Shown: positions 25,961-33,171 of the stretch, in pieces
Layout: each line of letters starts with the position of its first letter
Numbering within the stretch: the first letter of the stretch is position 1
NCBI RefSeq assembly: GCF_005116445.1
Contig: NZ_SWBQ01000001.1
Span: 744,001-808,000, forward strand
Length of the DNA stretch: 64,000 nt
Source of the DNA: Pedobacter frigoris
GTDB taxonomy: Bacteria > Bacteroidota > Bacteroidia > Sphingobacteriales > Sphingobacteriaceae
Reading direction: 5' to 3'
The notes under the pieces: generated by a model
What the model saw: only the letters and a program-made list of their open reading frames with translations
What the model was told of the DNA's origin: nothing
The model's database searches: none
Translations under genes and position numbers: made by a program

Positions 25961-26125
25961 GCTTATTAAACGCAAAAAGCGCGGAACCCCACTTACCGTC
26001 TTGGAGGTCGTAGGAGACCTTGGGGCGAATAAGCAAGGCCCGCGCTTTTAGCGCGAGCACTTGTCACTTATCCTCTCACCCCTTTTGAAATTTCCTACGT
26101 TTCCAAGACGAGACTCTTAAGTGCT
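25961..26125. ncRNA. Structured intergenic element (candidate ncRNA or MITE-like element)
   Basis: Several perfect complementary pairs lie within 165 bp. CGTCTTGGA (25997-26005) pairs with TCCAAGACG (26102-26110) and CGTAGGA (26009-26015) with TCCTACG (26093-26099); together they make a 16-bp interrupted helix closing a 114-base unit. Competing pairs are AAAAGCGCGG (25975-25984) with CCGCGCTTTT (26040-26049), GCTTATT (25961-25967) with AATAAGC (26028-26034), CGCGC (26041-26045) with GCGCG (26051-26055), and AGCACTT (26056-26062) with AAGTGCT (26119-26125). The closing helix could equally be terminal inverted repeats of a small non-autonomous element. It resembles none of tmRNA, SRP RNA, RNase P RNA or tRNA. 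Strand unknown. Confidence 0.45.
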
Positions 26126-26135
26126 AAATGCTTCA

Positions 26136-26410
26136 AATATTTTGAAGATTTTGCAAATGTATAATATTAGCTTATCACATACTTTTAATTTTTATCAAAT
26201 ATACTCAAAAGATAAAATTCAACCAAACATTTCTCTGTAATTAATATTTTGGATGATTTTGCAATATTTTGATCAATTGACCAATATTTTAGTCTTTCTA
26301 AGATGCTCACACCCCTCATCTACTCAATATTTTGATTTATCATTCAAGATTCTAAATTATTACTCAAAATATTTAATAGAGATACAATATTTTATTTTAA
26401 AGAAAATATT
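26136..26410. repeat. Eight AATATTTT boxes (iteron-like cluster)
   Basis: AATATTTT starts at 26136, 26243, 26263, 26283, 26326 and 26386, and its complement AAAATATT at 26366 and 26403. The three copies from 26243 are exactly 20 bp apart; 26366 to 26386 is also 20 bp. Several are extended as CAATATTTTGA. The last copy touches the -33 element of the following gene. The order and spacing suggest binding sites for one protein, although low sequence complexity here makes some chance copies possible. Confidence 0.55.
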
Positions 26411-26439
26411 GGTTGTTTTAGTTGTTTTTGTTATATTTG
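26409..26439 (+). promoter_or_regulatory. Bacteroidetes-type promoter of Rpn-like pseudogene
   Basis: TTG (26409-26411), a 20-bp spacer and TATATTTG (26432-26439) match the -33/-7 consensus TTG-N19-21-TAnnTTTG. Transcription would start near 26446, about 12 bases before the ATG at 26458. The -33 element overlaps the last AATATTTT-family box, so a protein bound there would compete with polymerase. Confidence 0.65.
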
Positions 26440-26457
26440 GTTAACTGATTTTTATTG

Positions 26458-27401
26458 ATGGTAATGATTGGAAAACTGAATATAGAAAAAGACGAAAGTA
26501 TAGTTAAGGAAGCTGGAGCTGAGTACTTTGTAGAAGATAATAATCTTGGGCAATGCTACATTAACCCCTTTGTTGATTGGGCCTTTAAGCGGATTTTTGC
26601 TTCTGATGCACATAAGGAAGTTATAATAGCTTTCCTGAATGAGATTTTACAGGGTAAAAGACAAATACAAAGTATTGTTTATACTAAGAACGAGTATCCT
26701 GGGGAGATTGAAGAAGAGGGCGGCAGTGTGTTTGATTTTGCATGTACTGATTTTGACGGCACCTCTTTTCTGGTAGAAGTTCAAAAGCAAAAACTGGAAC
26801 ATTTTAAAGAGCGTTCTTTATTTTATGCAGGCCGGTTAATTAGCGACCAGGCGCCAAAAGGAGATAAGAACTGGAAATATAAGTTAAAAGAAGTCTATTC
26901 TATTTCGCTGCTTGAGGGTTTTTGTTTATCTGGTACCGATGTGGATACTTATATGCACAATGTCTGTTTATGCCATACTAAGACAGGAAAGCCTTTTATG
27001 ATAAGCTGCATTTCATTTATATAGAAGTATTAAAATTTACCAAAAAAGAAGAGGAACTCAAATCTGCATTAGATCAGTGGCTTTATGCTTTAAAGCATGC
27101 TTCTACAATGAAGCGGAAGCCGCTGTTTTTAAACGCACCAGAATTAACAACATTTTTTGAACTGGCTAGCTATGCCAAATTAACACCGGAGGAACGAGAT
27201 ATGTATAGAACAGCACAACAAAGAGCATGGGATAATTATAGCATTCTGGAATATGCGAAGAAGGAAGTTCGTGAAGAAGAACGGTTCAGGGCTGTAGCAG
27301 AAAAAAAGGAAATCGCCAAAAAATTAAAGATTAAAGGTTTAGATTTTAAAGTTATAGCGGAGGCTACAGGTCTTTCTCTGGAAGAGATTATTGCACTCTA
27401 A
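26458..27401 (+). pseudogene. Rpn-type PD-(D/E)XK nuclease family transposase, frameshifted
   Basis: The first frame (ATG 26458, with a TTG just before and another ATG at 26464) runs to a stop at 27022-27024. It encodes the typical opening YINPFVDWAFKRIFASDAHK and the nuclease core FDFACTDFDGTSFLVEVQKQ (Asp then Glu-x-Gln, the PD-(D/E)XK pattern). The family sequence continues in the -1 frame: DKLHFIYIEVLKFTKKEEEL, then LDQWLYALKH, ELASYAKLTPEERDMY and a helical tail ending at 27401. The break is at the T-run around 26993-26996: one extra T there would restore a single protein of about 310 residues. Family members are associated with recombination and occur in many copies in Bacteroidota. Recent inactivation, programmed frameshifting or a sequencing slip are all possible. 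Confidence 0.85.
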
Positions 27402-27411
27402 GAAGGTTTCA

Positions 27412-27441
27412 GATCATTTTGTTGAGGTCAACAAAATGATC
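27412..27441 (+). terminator. Hairpin after nuclease/transposase pseudogene
   Basis: GATCATTTTGTTGA (27412-27425) is the exact reverse complement of TCAACAAAATGATC (27428-27441), with two bases between. It starts 11 bases after the stop codon. There is no T-run after it, so it may instead be an end structure of the mobile gene. Confidence 0.55.
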
Positions 27442-27609
27442 GAACTTGCTAAAGGATCATAAACGAAGGTTGAGGACATTTACCTGATAGCTCAAAAAGA
27501 ACATCCTTCAAAATCACAGATTGCTTTTGCTTAAACCTATTTTGCGGTACAAATACGTAACCACGAAATCATTGGACAACAACTATTAGATGTAGGCAGA
27601 AGTAACTAA
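27436..27609 (+). pseudogene. Possible eroded coding frame
   Basis: Read from the ATG at 27436, one frame gives a protein-like sequence interrupted by two stops (TAA at 27460 and at 27532) and closed by TAA at 27607. The pieces are MIELAKGS, TKVEDIYLIAQKEHPSKSQ and TYFAVQIRNHEIIGQQLLDV. The last two have the composition of a folded domain, perhaps a helix-turn-helix. I recognise no family. Two stops in 58 codons are compatible with chance, so this is offered only as a candidate remnant next to a mobile gene. Confidence 0.25.
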
Positions 27610-27634
27610 AAGTTCTGTTTGTACTCTATATTTC

Positions 27635-27689
27635 TTTTGCTTTTGTTTTGCTATCCTTTTGCTATTGTTTTGCTATCCTTTTGCTTTTA
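27635..27689. repeat. Five-unit 11-bp tandem repeat
   Basis: Five head-to-tail 11-bp units: TTTTGCTTTTG, TTTTGCTATCC, TTTTGCTATTG, TTTTGCTATCC and TTTTGCTTTTA. TTTTGCT is invariant in all five, and units 2 and 4 are identical. A partial inverted copy (AATAGCAAAA) follows at 27697-27706. The 11-bp period is close to one helical turn, so the constant heptamer would lie on one face of the DNA. It ends 131 bp before the DUF6266 gene. Confidence 0.8.
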
Positions 27690-27769
27690 ACAAAATAATA
27701 GCAAAAAATGAACAATATAAATCCAACAAAAAAACAAAAATAATCTACTGCTGAAGACTAGTTTATGCT

Positions 27770-27777
27770 TATATTTG
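27770..27777 (+). promoter_or_regulatory. Putative -7 box for DUF6266 gene
   Basis: TATATTTG matches TAnnTTTG. The trinucleotide CTG ends exactly 19 bases before it where TTG would be ideal. Transcription would start near 27784, giving a leader of about 36 bases to the ATG at 27820. Confidence 0.45.
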
Positions 27778-27819
27778 AATTAACATATCTAGACTAAAAC
27801 CATAAAAAATCGCTGAAAA

Positions 27820-28503
27820 ATGGCAAGATTGAAAGACGGAATATTCGGAATGATCGTAGGTAAGCTTGGAAACCTGATTAGCTATGACCGGTTGGGTGAA
27901 AATGTGGTTAGAATGAAGACCCGCAAACCTAAACGCAAAAAGCCAAGAACACCGGCTCAACAGGCAGTAAATATACGTTTTTCACTGGTCAAATCCTTTG
28001 TCTCTGCCGGTAAGGATTTTATAAGTGTAGGTTTTGCTGCAGATGTTAAGGGCACAACACGAATTCCTGAAAACGGAGCTGTATCTTACAATTTGAAACA
28101 TGCCGTAATAGGTGAATTTCCTGATTTTCAGCTTGATTTTGAAAATGTGTTGGTCAGCAAAGGCAAGTTGCCGACACCTGAATACGCAGCTGTAACGAGG
28201 GAAGGTAATCTGTTGAAATTTACATGGAGCACTACTGATCATGACAGTTATCCTCGCAACAGGGATCAGGCGATGATGTTCGCTTATTTTCCCGGCACCA
28301 ACGATTCCGTCAATACAGAATTCATTACCAATGGCGCCCTTCGCTCAAAAGGTCAGGATGAACTTGATATCGGGTATCATTTGGAAGGTGCGACTTATAA
28401 AACTAAAAAGACCTCTGTGGAAGTTTACCTGGCTTTCATTTCTGATGACCGTAAAGATGTTTCCAATAGCCTATACCTGGGGAATATTAATTTGGAAGAA
28501 TAA
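27820..28503 (+). CDS. DUF6266 family protein
   Basis: A 227-residue protein without a signal peptide. It opens MARLKDGIFGMIVGKLGNLI, the Gly-rich start I associate with DUF6266 (consensus like MARIxxGIxGGxSGKVGNVV). A basic patch KPKRKKPRTPAQQ follows at about residues 36-48. The rest is beta-rich (NLLKFTWSTTDHDSYPRNRD, SVEVYLAFISDDRKDVSNSL). DUF6266 is common and often multi-copy in Sphingobacteriales and Flavobacteriales; no function is known. It lies 45 bp before a 6-bladed beta-propeller gene on the same strand, so the two may be co-transcribed with the outer-membrane barrel gene that follows. Confidence 0.8.
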   Translation: MARLKDGIFGMIVGKLGNLISYDRLGENVVRMKTRKPKRKKPRTPAQQAVNIRFSLVKSFVSAGKDFISVGFAADVKGTTRIPENGAVSYNLKHAVIGEFPDFQLDFENVLVSKGKLPTPEYAAVTREGNLLKFTWSTTDHDSYPRNRDQAMMFAYFPGTNDSVNTEFITNGALRSKGQDELDIGYHLEGATYKTKKTSVEVYLAFISDDRKDVSNSLYLGNINLEE

Positions 28504-28547
28504 AAGTGTTGTGATTTTTTATATGTTTACGGATAAATAACCCTTTT

Positions 28548-29744
28548 ATGATAAAACGCTCTTGTCTGTTTACTTTTTTTGTAGTTGTTCTCGCTCAAAT
28601 TGCCATCGCCCAACAAAATCCTCCGGAGAAAAAGGTGCTGATCGATATTGAAAACCTAAACGGTGGTACGGTATCAGAAATTTTTGCAGAAAACGAATAC
28701 ATTCCATTGGAAGACACCAAAGAAAGTCAAATCAATAGAATTGAAAAAGTTGAATCTACTAAAGACCGGTATATTATCCATGACGATAAGAAGCCGGGGA
28801 GGATATTCATTTTTGACAAACAGGGTAAGTTTATCAAAAAGATCACAGAGATTCCTGGGAAGAAAATGTTGGATGAAGGTTTTCGGGAGATGTGGGTTGA
28901 CCATGAAAGGAAAGAAATTATTGCAGAAGCATTCTGGTATAAGGATGGGAACTACAACGTGTTTTTCGATCTGGATGGCAAATACCTGAGAATGGAAAAG
29001 CAAACTGGAAATATTTACTTTGGTAATAAAATAAACGCAGGTGTCGATAACTATATGTACGACGTTAAGGATACTGCCAAAGTAAAACATCGCGTGACCT
29101 TTTATGATGGCGATAAGCCTTTATCAAAATATGTTGAGGCTGATACGAACATCAGGGCTTCCGGAATGGATCATAACTTGATGAGTTGGTCTGGTATTGA
29201 TGTGAATAATAATTCGGTACTTTTCGTAGAGTCAAAAGACTATAATATCCGTAATGTCGGCGTTAATGGCGTTAAAGAAGTTTATAAAGTATTATTTCCG
29301 TTGAAAAATAGTTTGCCGCTCGATTTCTGGACCAACAGCACCTATGTAGGGAAACGCTTTCCAATAGTGAACGGCAACCCGGATTTAGTTTTTGGCCTGC
29401 AGAATCTTTATAAAATAAACAATTGGCTATTCTTTTCGGCTATGCACTGGAATGGTGGCTGGAATAGGGTGATGTATAATCTAAGTACGGCTACTGCTTT
29501 GGAAATGAGGAATATACAGGGCGACGCTACCAATGGATATTTGCCAGTTACCGGTTTGGGGCTGGTTGGCACAGACAAAGAGAATGTTTATGCTGTTTTA
29601 AGTTCAGCTGTGGTTTTCCAGGCAAAGGAAGAAATTGCCGGTAAAAATCCGGTTTACAGCACACTGATGCAGGAATATTTTAAGACTTCATCCCGTTTAG
29701 GAAATCCTGTGTTGATCAGGTTAAAATTGAAATCTGATTTTTAG
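28548..29744 (+). CDS. Exported 6-bladed beta-propeller protein
   Basis: A 398-residue protein with a signal peptide at 1-21 (QIAIAQQN). The remainder matches the 6-bladed beta-propeller family common in Bacteroidota (formerly DUF5128). It shows an opening strand IFAENEYIPLEDTKESQINR, the propeller phrase RIFIFDKQGKFIKKI, then blades with EIIAEAFWYKDGNYNVFFD and HNLMSWSGIDVNNNSVLF. Length is typical (about 370-410). There is no lipobox, so it is probably periplasmic or secreted. It sits 4 bp before a large outer-membrane barrel gene, and the pairing of a propeller with a CarboxypepD-type barrel is recurrent. It may bind ligand or partner for that barrel. The ligand is unknown. Confidence 0.85.
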   Translation: MIKRSCLFTFFVVVLAQIAIAQQNPPEKKVLIDIENLNGGTVSEIFAENEYIPLEDTKESQINRIEKVESTKDRYIIHDDKKPGRIFIFDKQGKFIKKITEIPGKKMLDEGFREMWVDHERKEIIAEAFWYKDGNYNVFFDLDGKYLRMEKQTGNIYFGNKINAGVDNYMYDVKDTAKVKHRVTFYDGDKPLSKYVEADTNIRASGMDHNLMSWSGIDVNNNSVLFVESKDYNIRNVGVNGVKEVYKVLFPLKNSLPLDFWTNSTYVGKRFPIVNGNPDLVFGLQNLYKINNWLFFSAMHWNGGWNRVMYNLSTATALEMRNIQGDATNGYLPVTGLGLVGTDKENVYAVLSSAVVFQAKEEIAGKNPVYSTLMQEYFKTSSRLGNPVLIRLKLKSDF

Positions 29745-29748
29745 GCTT

Positions 29749-32577
29749 GTGCGGAAATTGCTCTTAATTCTTGTTGTTTGTCTTGCTTGTTTAAATCTTT
29801 ATGCGCAGCAAAAAGACCCAAATGCTATTGGTGAAATCAAAGGAGTGGTGCGAGACTCGCTTCACAATTTCAGTTTGAATGCGGCAACCATAGCTATTTA
29901 TAACAAAGCCGATTCCTCATTGGTTGTTTATCAGCTTGCCAATCGTTTGGGCGAGTTTTCAGCAAAAAATATCCCCATAGGAAAGCCCTTATTCGCTGAT
30001 TTCACTTACCTCGGCTATAAAGGTGAACGTAGAAATTTTACACTTAAAGCTGCAAATAAGGTTTTAGATTTTAAGAATGTGAACCTTTCCAATAAGGATA
30101 TTGTGTTGAAAGAGGTGCAGATCAAACCACCACCGGTGAGAATGAACAAAGATACCCTGGAGTTCTTTGCTGATGCTTACACCCTGGAGAAAAGTGCAAC
30201 AGTGGAAGATTTGATTAGAAAGCTGAGCGGCTTAACTGTTTGGGGTGATGGTAGCATCACTTATAACGGTAAAGCCATCAACAACTTAACGGTTAATGGT
30301 AAGCCTTTTTTTGGTGGCGATCTAAAAGTAGCTACCCAAAATTTGCCGAAAAATATCGTCGAAAAAATCCAGGTTTTCAATAAAGCATCAGAAAATAACC
30401 CTTTGGATTCTACGCTGCAGATGAATGTGAAGCTGAAAAAGGGCATGAACAAGGGGCTTTTTGGTAAAGTTGGCCTTGGTTATGGGACTGATAAACGATA
30501 TGGTGCTGATGCTTCGCTGAATTATTTTAATGATAAAATGCAAATTGCATTGATCGGGGCAGCCAACAATACCAATAAGACGGCCAATAGTGTTTCACAA
30601 TTGCAGCAAAACGCATCGTTCAAAGGGGAGGGAACCAGTGTAGCTTATAATCCTGATTTCAGGCAGCAAGGCATCAATAGACAGTACGCCAGCGGGGCGC
30701 AATTTCAATACGATTTTCTGAAAGTCAGAAAGGTCATTGAAGATGCCGATTTGCTGACGGGAGATTACTTTATTTCAAAGATTTTTAATGAGGTACAAAG
30801 AGCCAGTACCACGGATCGGGTAGTGCCGCAGAGTGCGGACACCAGAAAGCTGGATAACAGTTCGAACAATACGGTGTCTAACAGGCAAAACCTCAGTTTT
30901 AATTACACTTTAAACAATAGCAAAAATAGTCTTTCTGTTAGGCCCAGGATAAATCGCAATAGCTCGGAGAGCAACTCCAGCTCTATCAGCAGCGTTACTA
31001 CTCAGGATGGATTGCCTCAAAGCAATGCTTCGGCTAGAAACCTGGGTGCCAATACTTATCAGTTTTATGGTGTGACCGGAGGTTATAACCTCAAGAGCCC
31101 GATGGGATCCAGCACCAGCCTGCTAAAGCCAACTTTTAATTTAAGTTTTGATATTTCTACCGATGAAAGTAAAAATGACAGGACTAACATGACGGATTTC
31201 AATTCATTAACAGATCCTGCGCAAAACAGGAGCTATAACCGCAAATATCAAACATCAGTCAGAAATTCGAAGGAAATGTTTGAGCTGCAGTCAATGCCAT
31301 TGCAACAACTGGTTTTTGGAAGATATGACAGGTCAGGGATAAATATGACGCTTAGAAACCGCCTGGATTTGAATCAATACAAAGCTGACGATCGGGTTAG
31401 TGATTTTGATGTGCCGACAAACCGTTATCAAACGAATAATTACCTGACTAACCGTACCAATTATAACCTTTTGAATGATACTTATGGTCTCAACTTGAGT
31501 AGGTATTATGAACTGAGTGCATTGGAAGGCAGGTATCAGAAAACGATGAGTGTAAATGTGGCCTTACACGGGCAGTTCTTAAAGCAGGATAACCGTGCGG
31601 ATCAAAAAGTTCAGAACATAGGCAGGAAATATAATGCGTTTATCCCATCGGCAAATATTAGCTACAGTAACCAACAGAACGGAAGTCATAGTAATCAATA
31701 CACCCTGGAATATAAGACACGAATTGAAATACCTGAGATTAGCCAGATGGCACCTTTGGTAGATAGTACAAACGTTTTTAGCTTCCCTTTGGGCAATTTG
31801 AATTTGAAAGAGAGCTATCATCACGAAGTTGTTATGAGTTTCGGACACAATCCAAATAAGGCGAGCAAAGGGCTGAATTATGGGTTCAACCTGAGCTATA
31901 CGGCAATAAATAATATGATAACAGATAGTATTTTCTATGATCAGCAGGGACGGAGGACTAATTATTTTGTGAATGCCAATGGATATCAAAGTCTGGGTGT
32001 TAGTGGGAGGTCGACGAAGTCGTTTAAGCTAGCTGATCATCAATTGCAATTTAGGTTGACGGCCAGTTATAGTTATTCTCAAAGACCAAACTACATCGAT
32101 GGCTTTAAGAATATGGTTCAGAGCCATTCCGGTAAGGTAGATTTGAATGCCGGATATACCTTTAAAGACAAATTGTTTCTGGACTTCAGTCAGGGAATAA
32201 GCAATTCTTCTTCTAAAAATGTGGGTAGTGCCAATTTGAACTCTTTTGGCAATCTGAGATTGTCGACCTCGTCAAGTCTGAGTGTGCCGGTTTTTAATGG
32301 GCTAACGGTCAATACAAATATCACTTATGAAAATTTTAAGCCGACTAACAGCAAAGCCATTAATTTTTCTATTTGGAATGCTACGTTGATACAAAGGTTT
32401 ACCGAGGAGAAAAACATTGAATTGCGGCTCTCTGCGCTTGATTTGCTACGTCAAAATAAAAGCATCTCTGTCTTCAATGATGGCAGTACGCTATCTACAA
32501 CAAATGTAAGTACGCTGACCCAGTATTTTATGATCTCCGTAGCCTACTTTCCGCGGAAATTTGGAGCTAAAAAGTAG
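29749..32577 (+). CDS. Outer-membrane beta-barrel protein with carboxypeptidase-regulatory-like domain
   Basis: A 942-residue protein. Its GTG start lies 4 bp after the propeller gene; no ATG is available before the signal peptide (residues 1-19, LNLYAQQ). A carboxypeptidase-regulatory-like domain is at about 28-110 (GEIKGVVRDSLHNFSLNAA, FTYLGYKGERRNF). A plug-like region follows at about 125-230 (LEFFADAYTLEKSATVEDLI, RKLSGLTVWGDGSITYNGK, NIVEKIQVFNKA), then a long barrel of the OMP_b-brl_3 type ending YFPRKFGAKK. This is the TonB-receptor-like outer-membrane barrel family of Bacteroidota, distinct from SusC and without a SusD gene. Probably imports or displays a substrate bound by the preceding propeller. 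The C-terminus lacks the usual final aromatic residue. Confidence 0.88.
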   Translation: MRKLLLILVVCLACLNLYAQQKDPNAIGEIKGVVRDSLHNFSLNAATIAIYNKADSSLVVYQLANRLGEFSAKNIPIGKPLFADFTYLGYKGERRNFTLKAANKVLDFKNVNLSNKDIVLKEVQIKPPPVRMNKDTLEFFADAYTLEKSATVEDLIRKLSGLTVWGDGSITYNGKAINNLTVNGKPFFGGDLKVATQNLPKNIVEKIQVFNKASENNPLDSTLQMNVKLKKGMNKGLFGKVGLGYGTDKRYGADASLNYFNDKMQIALIGAANNTNKTANSVSQLQQNASFKGEGTSVAYNPDFRQQGINRQYASGAQFQYDFLKVRKVIEDADLLTGDYFISKIFNEVQRASTTDRVVPQSADTRKLDNSSNNTVSNRQNLSFNYTLNNSKNSLSVRPRINRNSSESNSSSISSVTTQDGLPQSNASARNLGANTYQFYGVTGGYNLKSPMGSSTSLLKPTFNLSFDISTDESKNDRTNMTDFNSLTDPAQNRSYNRKYQTSVRNSKEMFELQSMPLQQLVFGRYDRSGINMTLRNRLDLNQYKADDRVSDFDVPTNRYQTNNYLTNRTNYNLLNDTYGLNLSRYYELSALEGRYQKTMSVNVALHGQFLKQDNRADQKVQNIGRKYNAFIPSANISYSNQQNGSHSNQYTLEYKTRIEIPEISQMAPLVDSTNVFSFPLGNLNLKESYHHEVVMSFGHNPNKASKGLNYGFNLSYTAINNMITDSIFYDQQGRRTNYFVNANGYQSLGVSGRSTKSFKLADHQLQFRLTASYSYSQRPNYIDGFKNMVQSHSGKVDLNAGYTFKDKLFLDFSQGISNSSSKNVGSANLNSFGNLRLSTSSSLSVPVFNGLTVNTNITYENFKPTNSKAINFSIWNATLIQRFTEEKNIELRLSALDLLRQNKSISVFNDGSTLSTTNVSTLTQYFMISVAYFPRKFGAKK

Positions 32578-32603
32578 AGGTATCTCTTTGTTTAGCAGAT
32601 AAT

Positions 32604-33056
32604 TTACAGGATAATATTGCGTTTAAAGGCGCAGCCCAGTTCCATAATGGAATCAGTTTTAGCGATGCCCGCGATGTTGTCTATTTTTTCGTAAAGTACC
32701 TGGCGCATGTGTGTATGGTCTTTTGCAATGATCTTGAGGTATAACGTATAGGTGCCAGTGATGTAATAGCACTCCGTTACTTCCGGAATCTTTTTCAGTT
32801 CCTCTATGATCCGGTTGGAATCGTGGTCTTTTTCCAGTATCAGTCCCGTAAAAGCTGCCCAGTCATAACCCAACTTCTTTTCATCGAGCACTGGCTTGAT
32901 ACCGGTCAAAATACCCTGCTCAGTCAGCCTGCTGATCCTCTGATGGATCATGGTGTTGGATACACCTAGTTCTGCAGCAATTGCTGAATAGGCCATACGG
33001 CCATCCTTTTCCAGTTGTTTTAAAATCTGTATGTCGAAGTCGTCTAGGCTTTCCAT
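32604..33056 (-). CDS. Lrp/AsnC family transcriptional regulator
   Basis: A 150-residue regulator of standard length. The N-terminal winged helix-turn-helix is at about 3-60 (LDDFDIQILKQLEKDGRMAY, then AAELGVSNTMIHQRISRLTE). The C-terminal RAM ligand-sensing domain is at about 68-145 (VTECYYITGTYTLYLKIIAK). Lrp/AsnC proteins respond to amino acids and often control adjacent catabolic genes. This one is divergent from ornithine aminotransferase and arginase across a 115-bp gap, which suggests it senses arginine, ornithine or a related amino acid and controls that pair (inference). Confidence 0.94.
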   Translation of the reverse strand: MESLDDFDIQILKQLEKDGRMAYSAIAAELGVSNTMIHQRISRLTEQGILTGIKPVLDEKKLGYDWAAFTGLILEKDHDSNRIIEELKKIPEVTECYYITGTYTLYLKIIAKDHTHMRQVLYEKIDNIAGIAKTDSIMELGCAFKRNIIL

Positions 33057-33118
33057 TTAGTTTGAGTGTAAGTCAAAGTATCTTTTTAATTGCAATATAA
33101 GTTTTAAATTGACTTTTA

Positions 33119-33150
33119 TTGGTAGTTTGTAAGTTTATTATTTACTTTTG
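33119..33150 (+). promoter_or_regulatory. Bacteroidetes-type promoter of the arginine-catabolism operon
   Basis: TTG (33119-33121), a 21-bp spacer and TACTTTTG (33143-33150) match the -33/-7 consensus. Transcription would start near 33157, which excludes the TTG start at 33148 for the aminotransferase and supports ATG 33172. Confidence 0.6.
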
Positions 33151-33171
33151 AAATCTCTAAAACCAAATGGT

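Larger units (their letters stand above)
25878..26457. other. 580-bp non-coding accessory region
   Basis: No gene of credible length is seen. The left half holds a G+C-rich folded element (25961-26125). The right half is very A+T-rich and carries eight AATATTTT boxes (26136-26410) and a good promoter (26409-26439) for the nuclease/transposase pseudogene. Each is described separately. Confidence 0.6.
27402..27819. other. 418-bp intergenic region with hairpin, eroded frame and tandem repeat
   Basis: After the nuclease/transposase remnant this stretch holds a hairpin (27412-27441), a possible decayed reading frame (27436-27609), an 11-bp tandem array (27635-27689) with a partial inverted copy after it, and a promoter-like box for the next gene (27770-27777). 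No intact gene is seen on either strand. Confidence 0.6.

Noticed and set aside
25961..26125. Structured element as tmRNA, SRP RNA, RNase P RNA or retron msr-msd
   Set aside because: No tag-peptide or tRNA-like ends, no SRP tetraloop or GGAAAGTCC-type signature, and no reverse transcriptase gene nearby.
27635..27706. Tandem repeat as a CRISPR array
   Set aside because: Units are 11 bp, head to tail with no spacers, and there are no cas genes.
33148..33171. TTG start eight codons upstream for ornithine aminotransferase
   Set aside because: It overlaps the predicted -7 promoter box (33143-33150), so the codon would not be transcribed; ATG 33172 is preferred.
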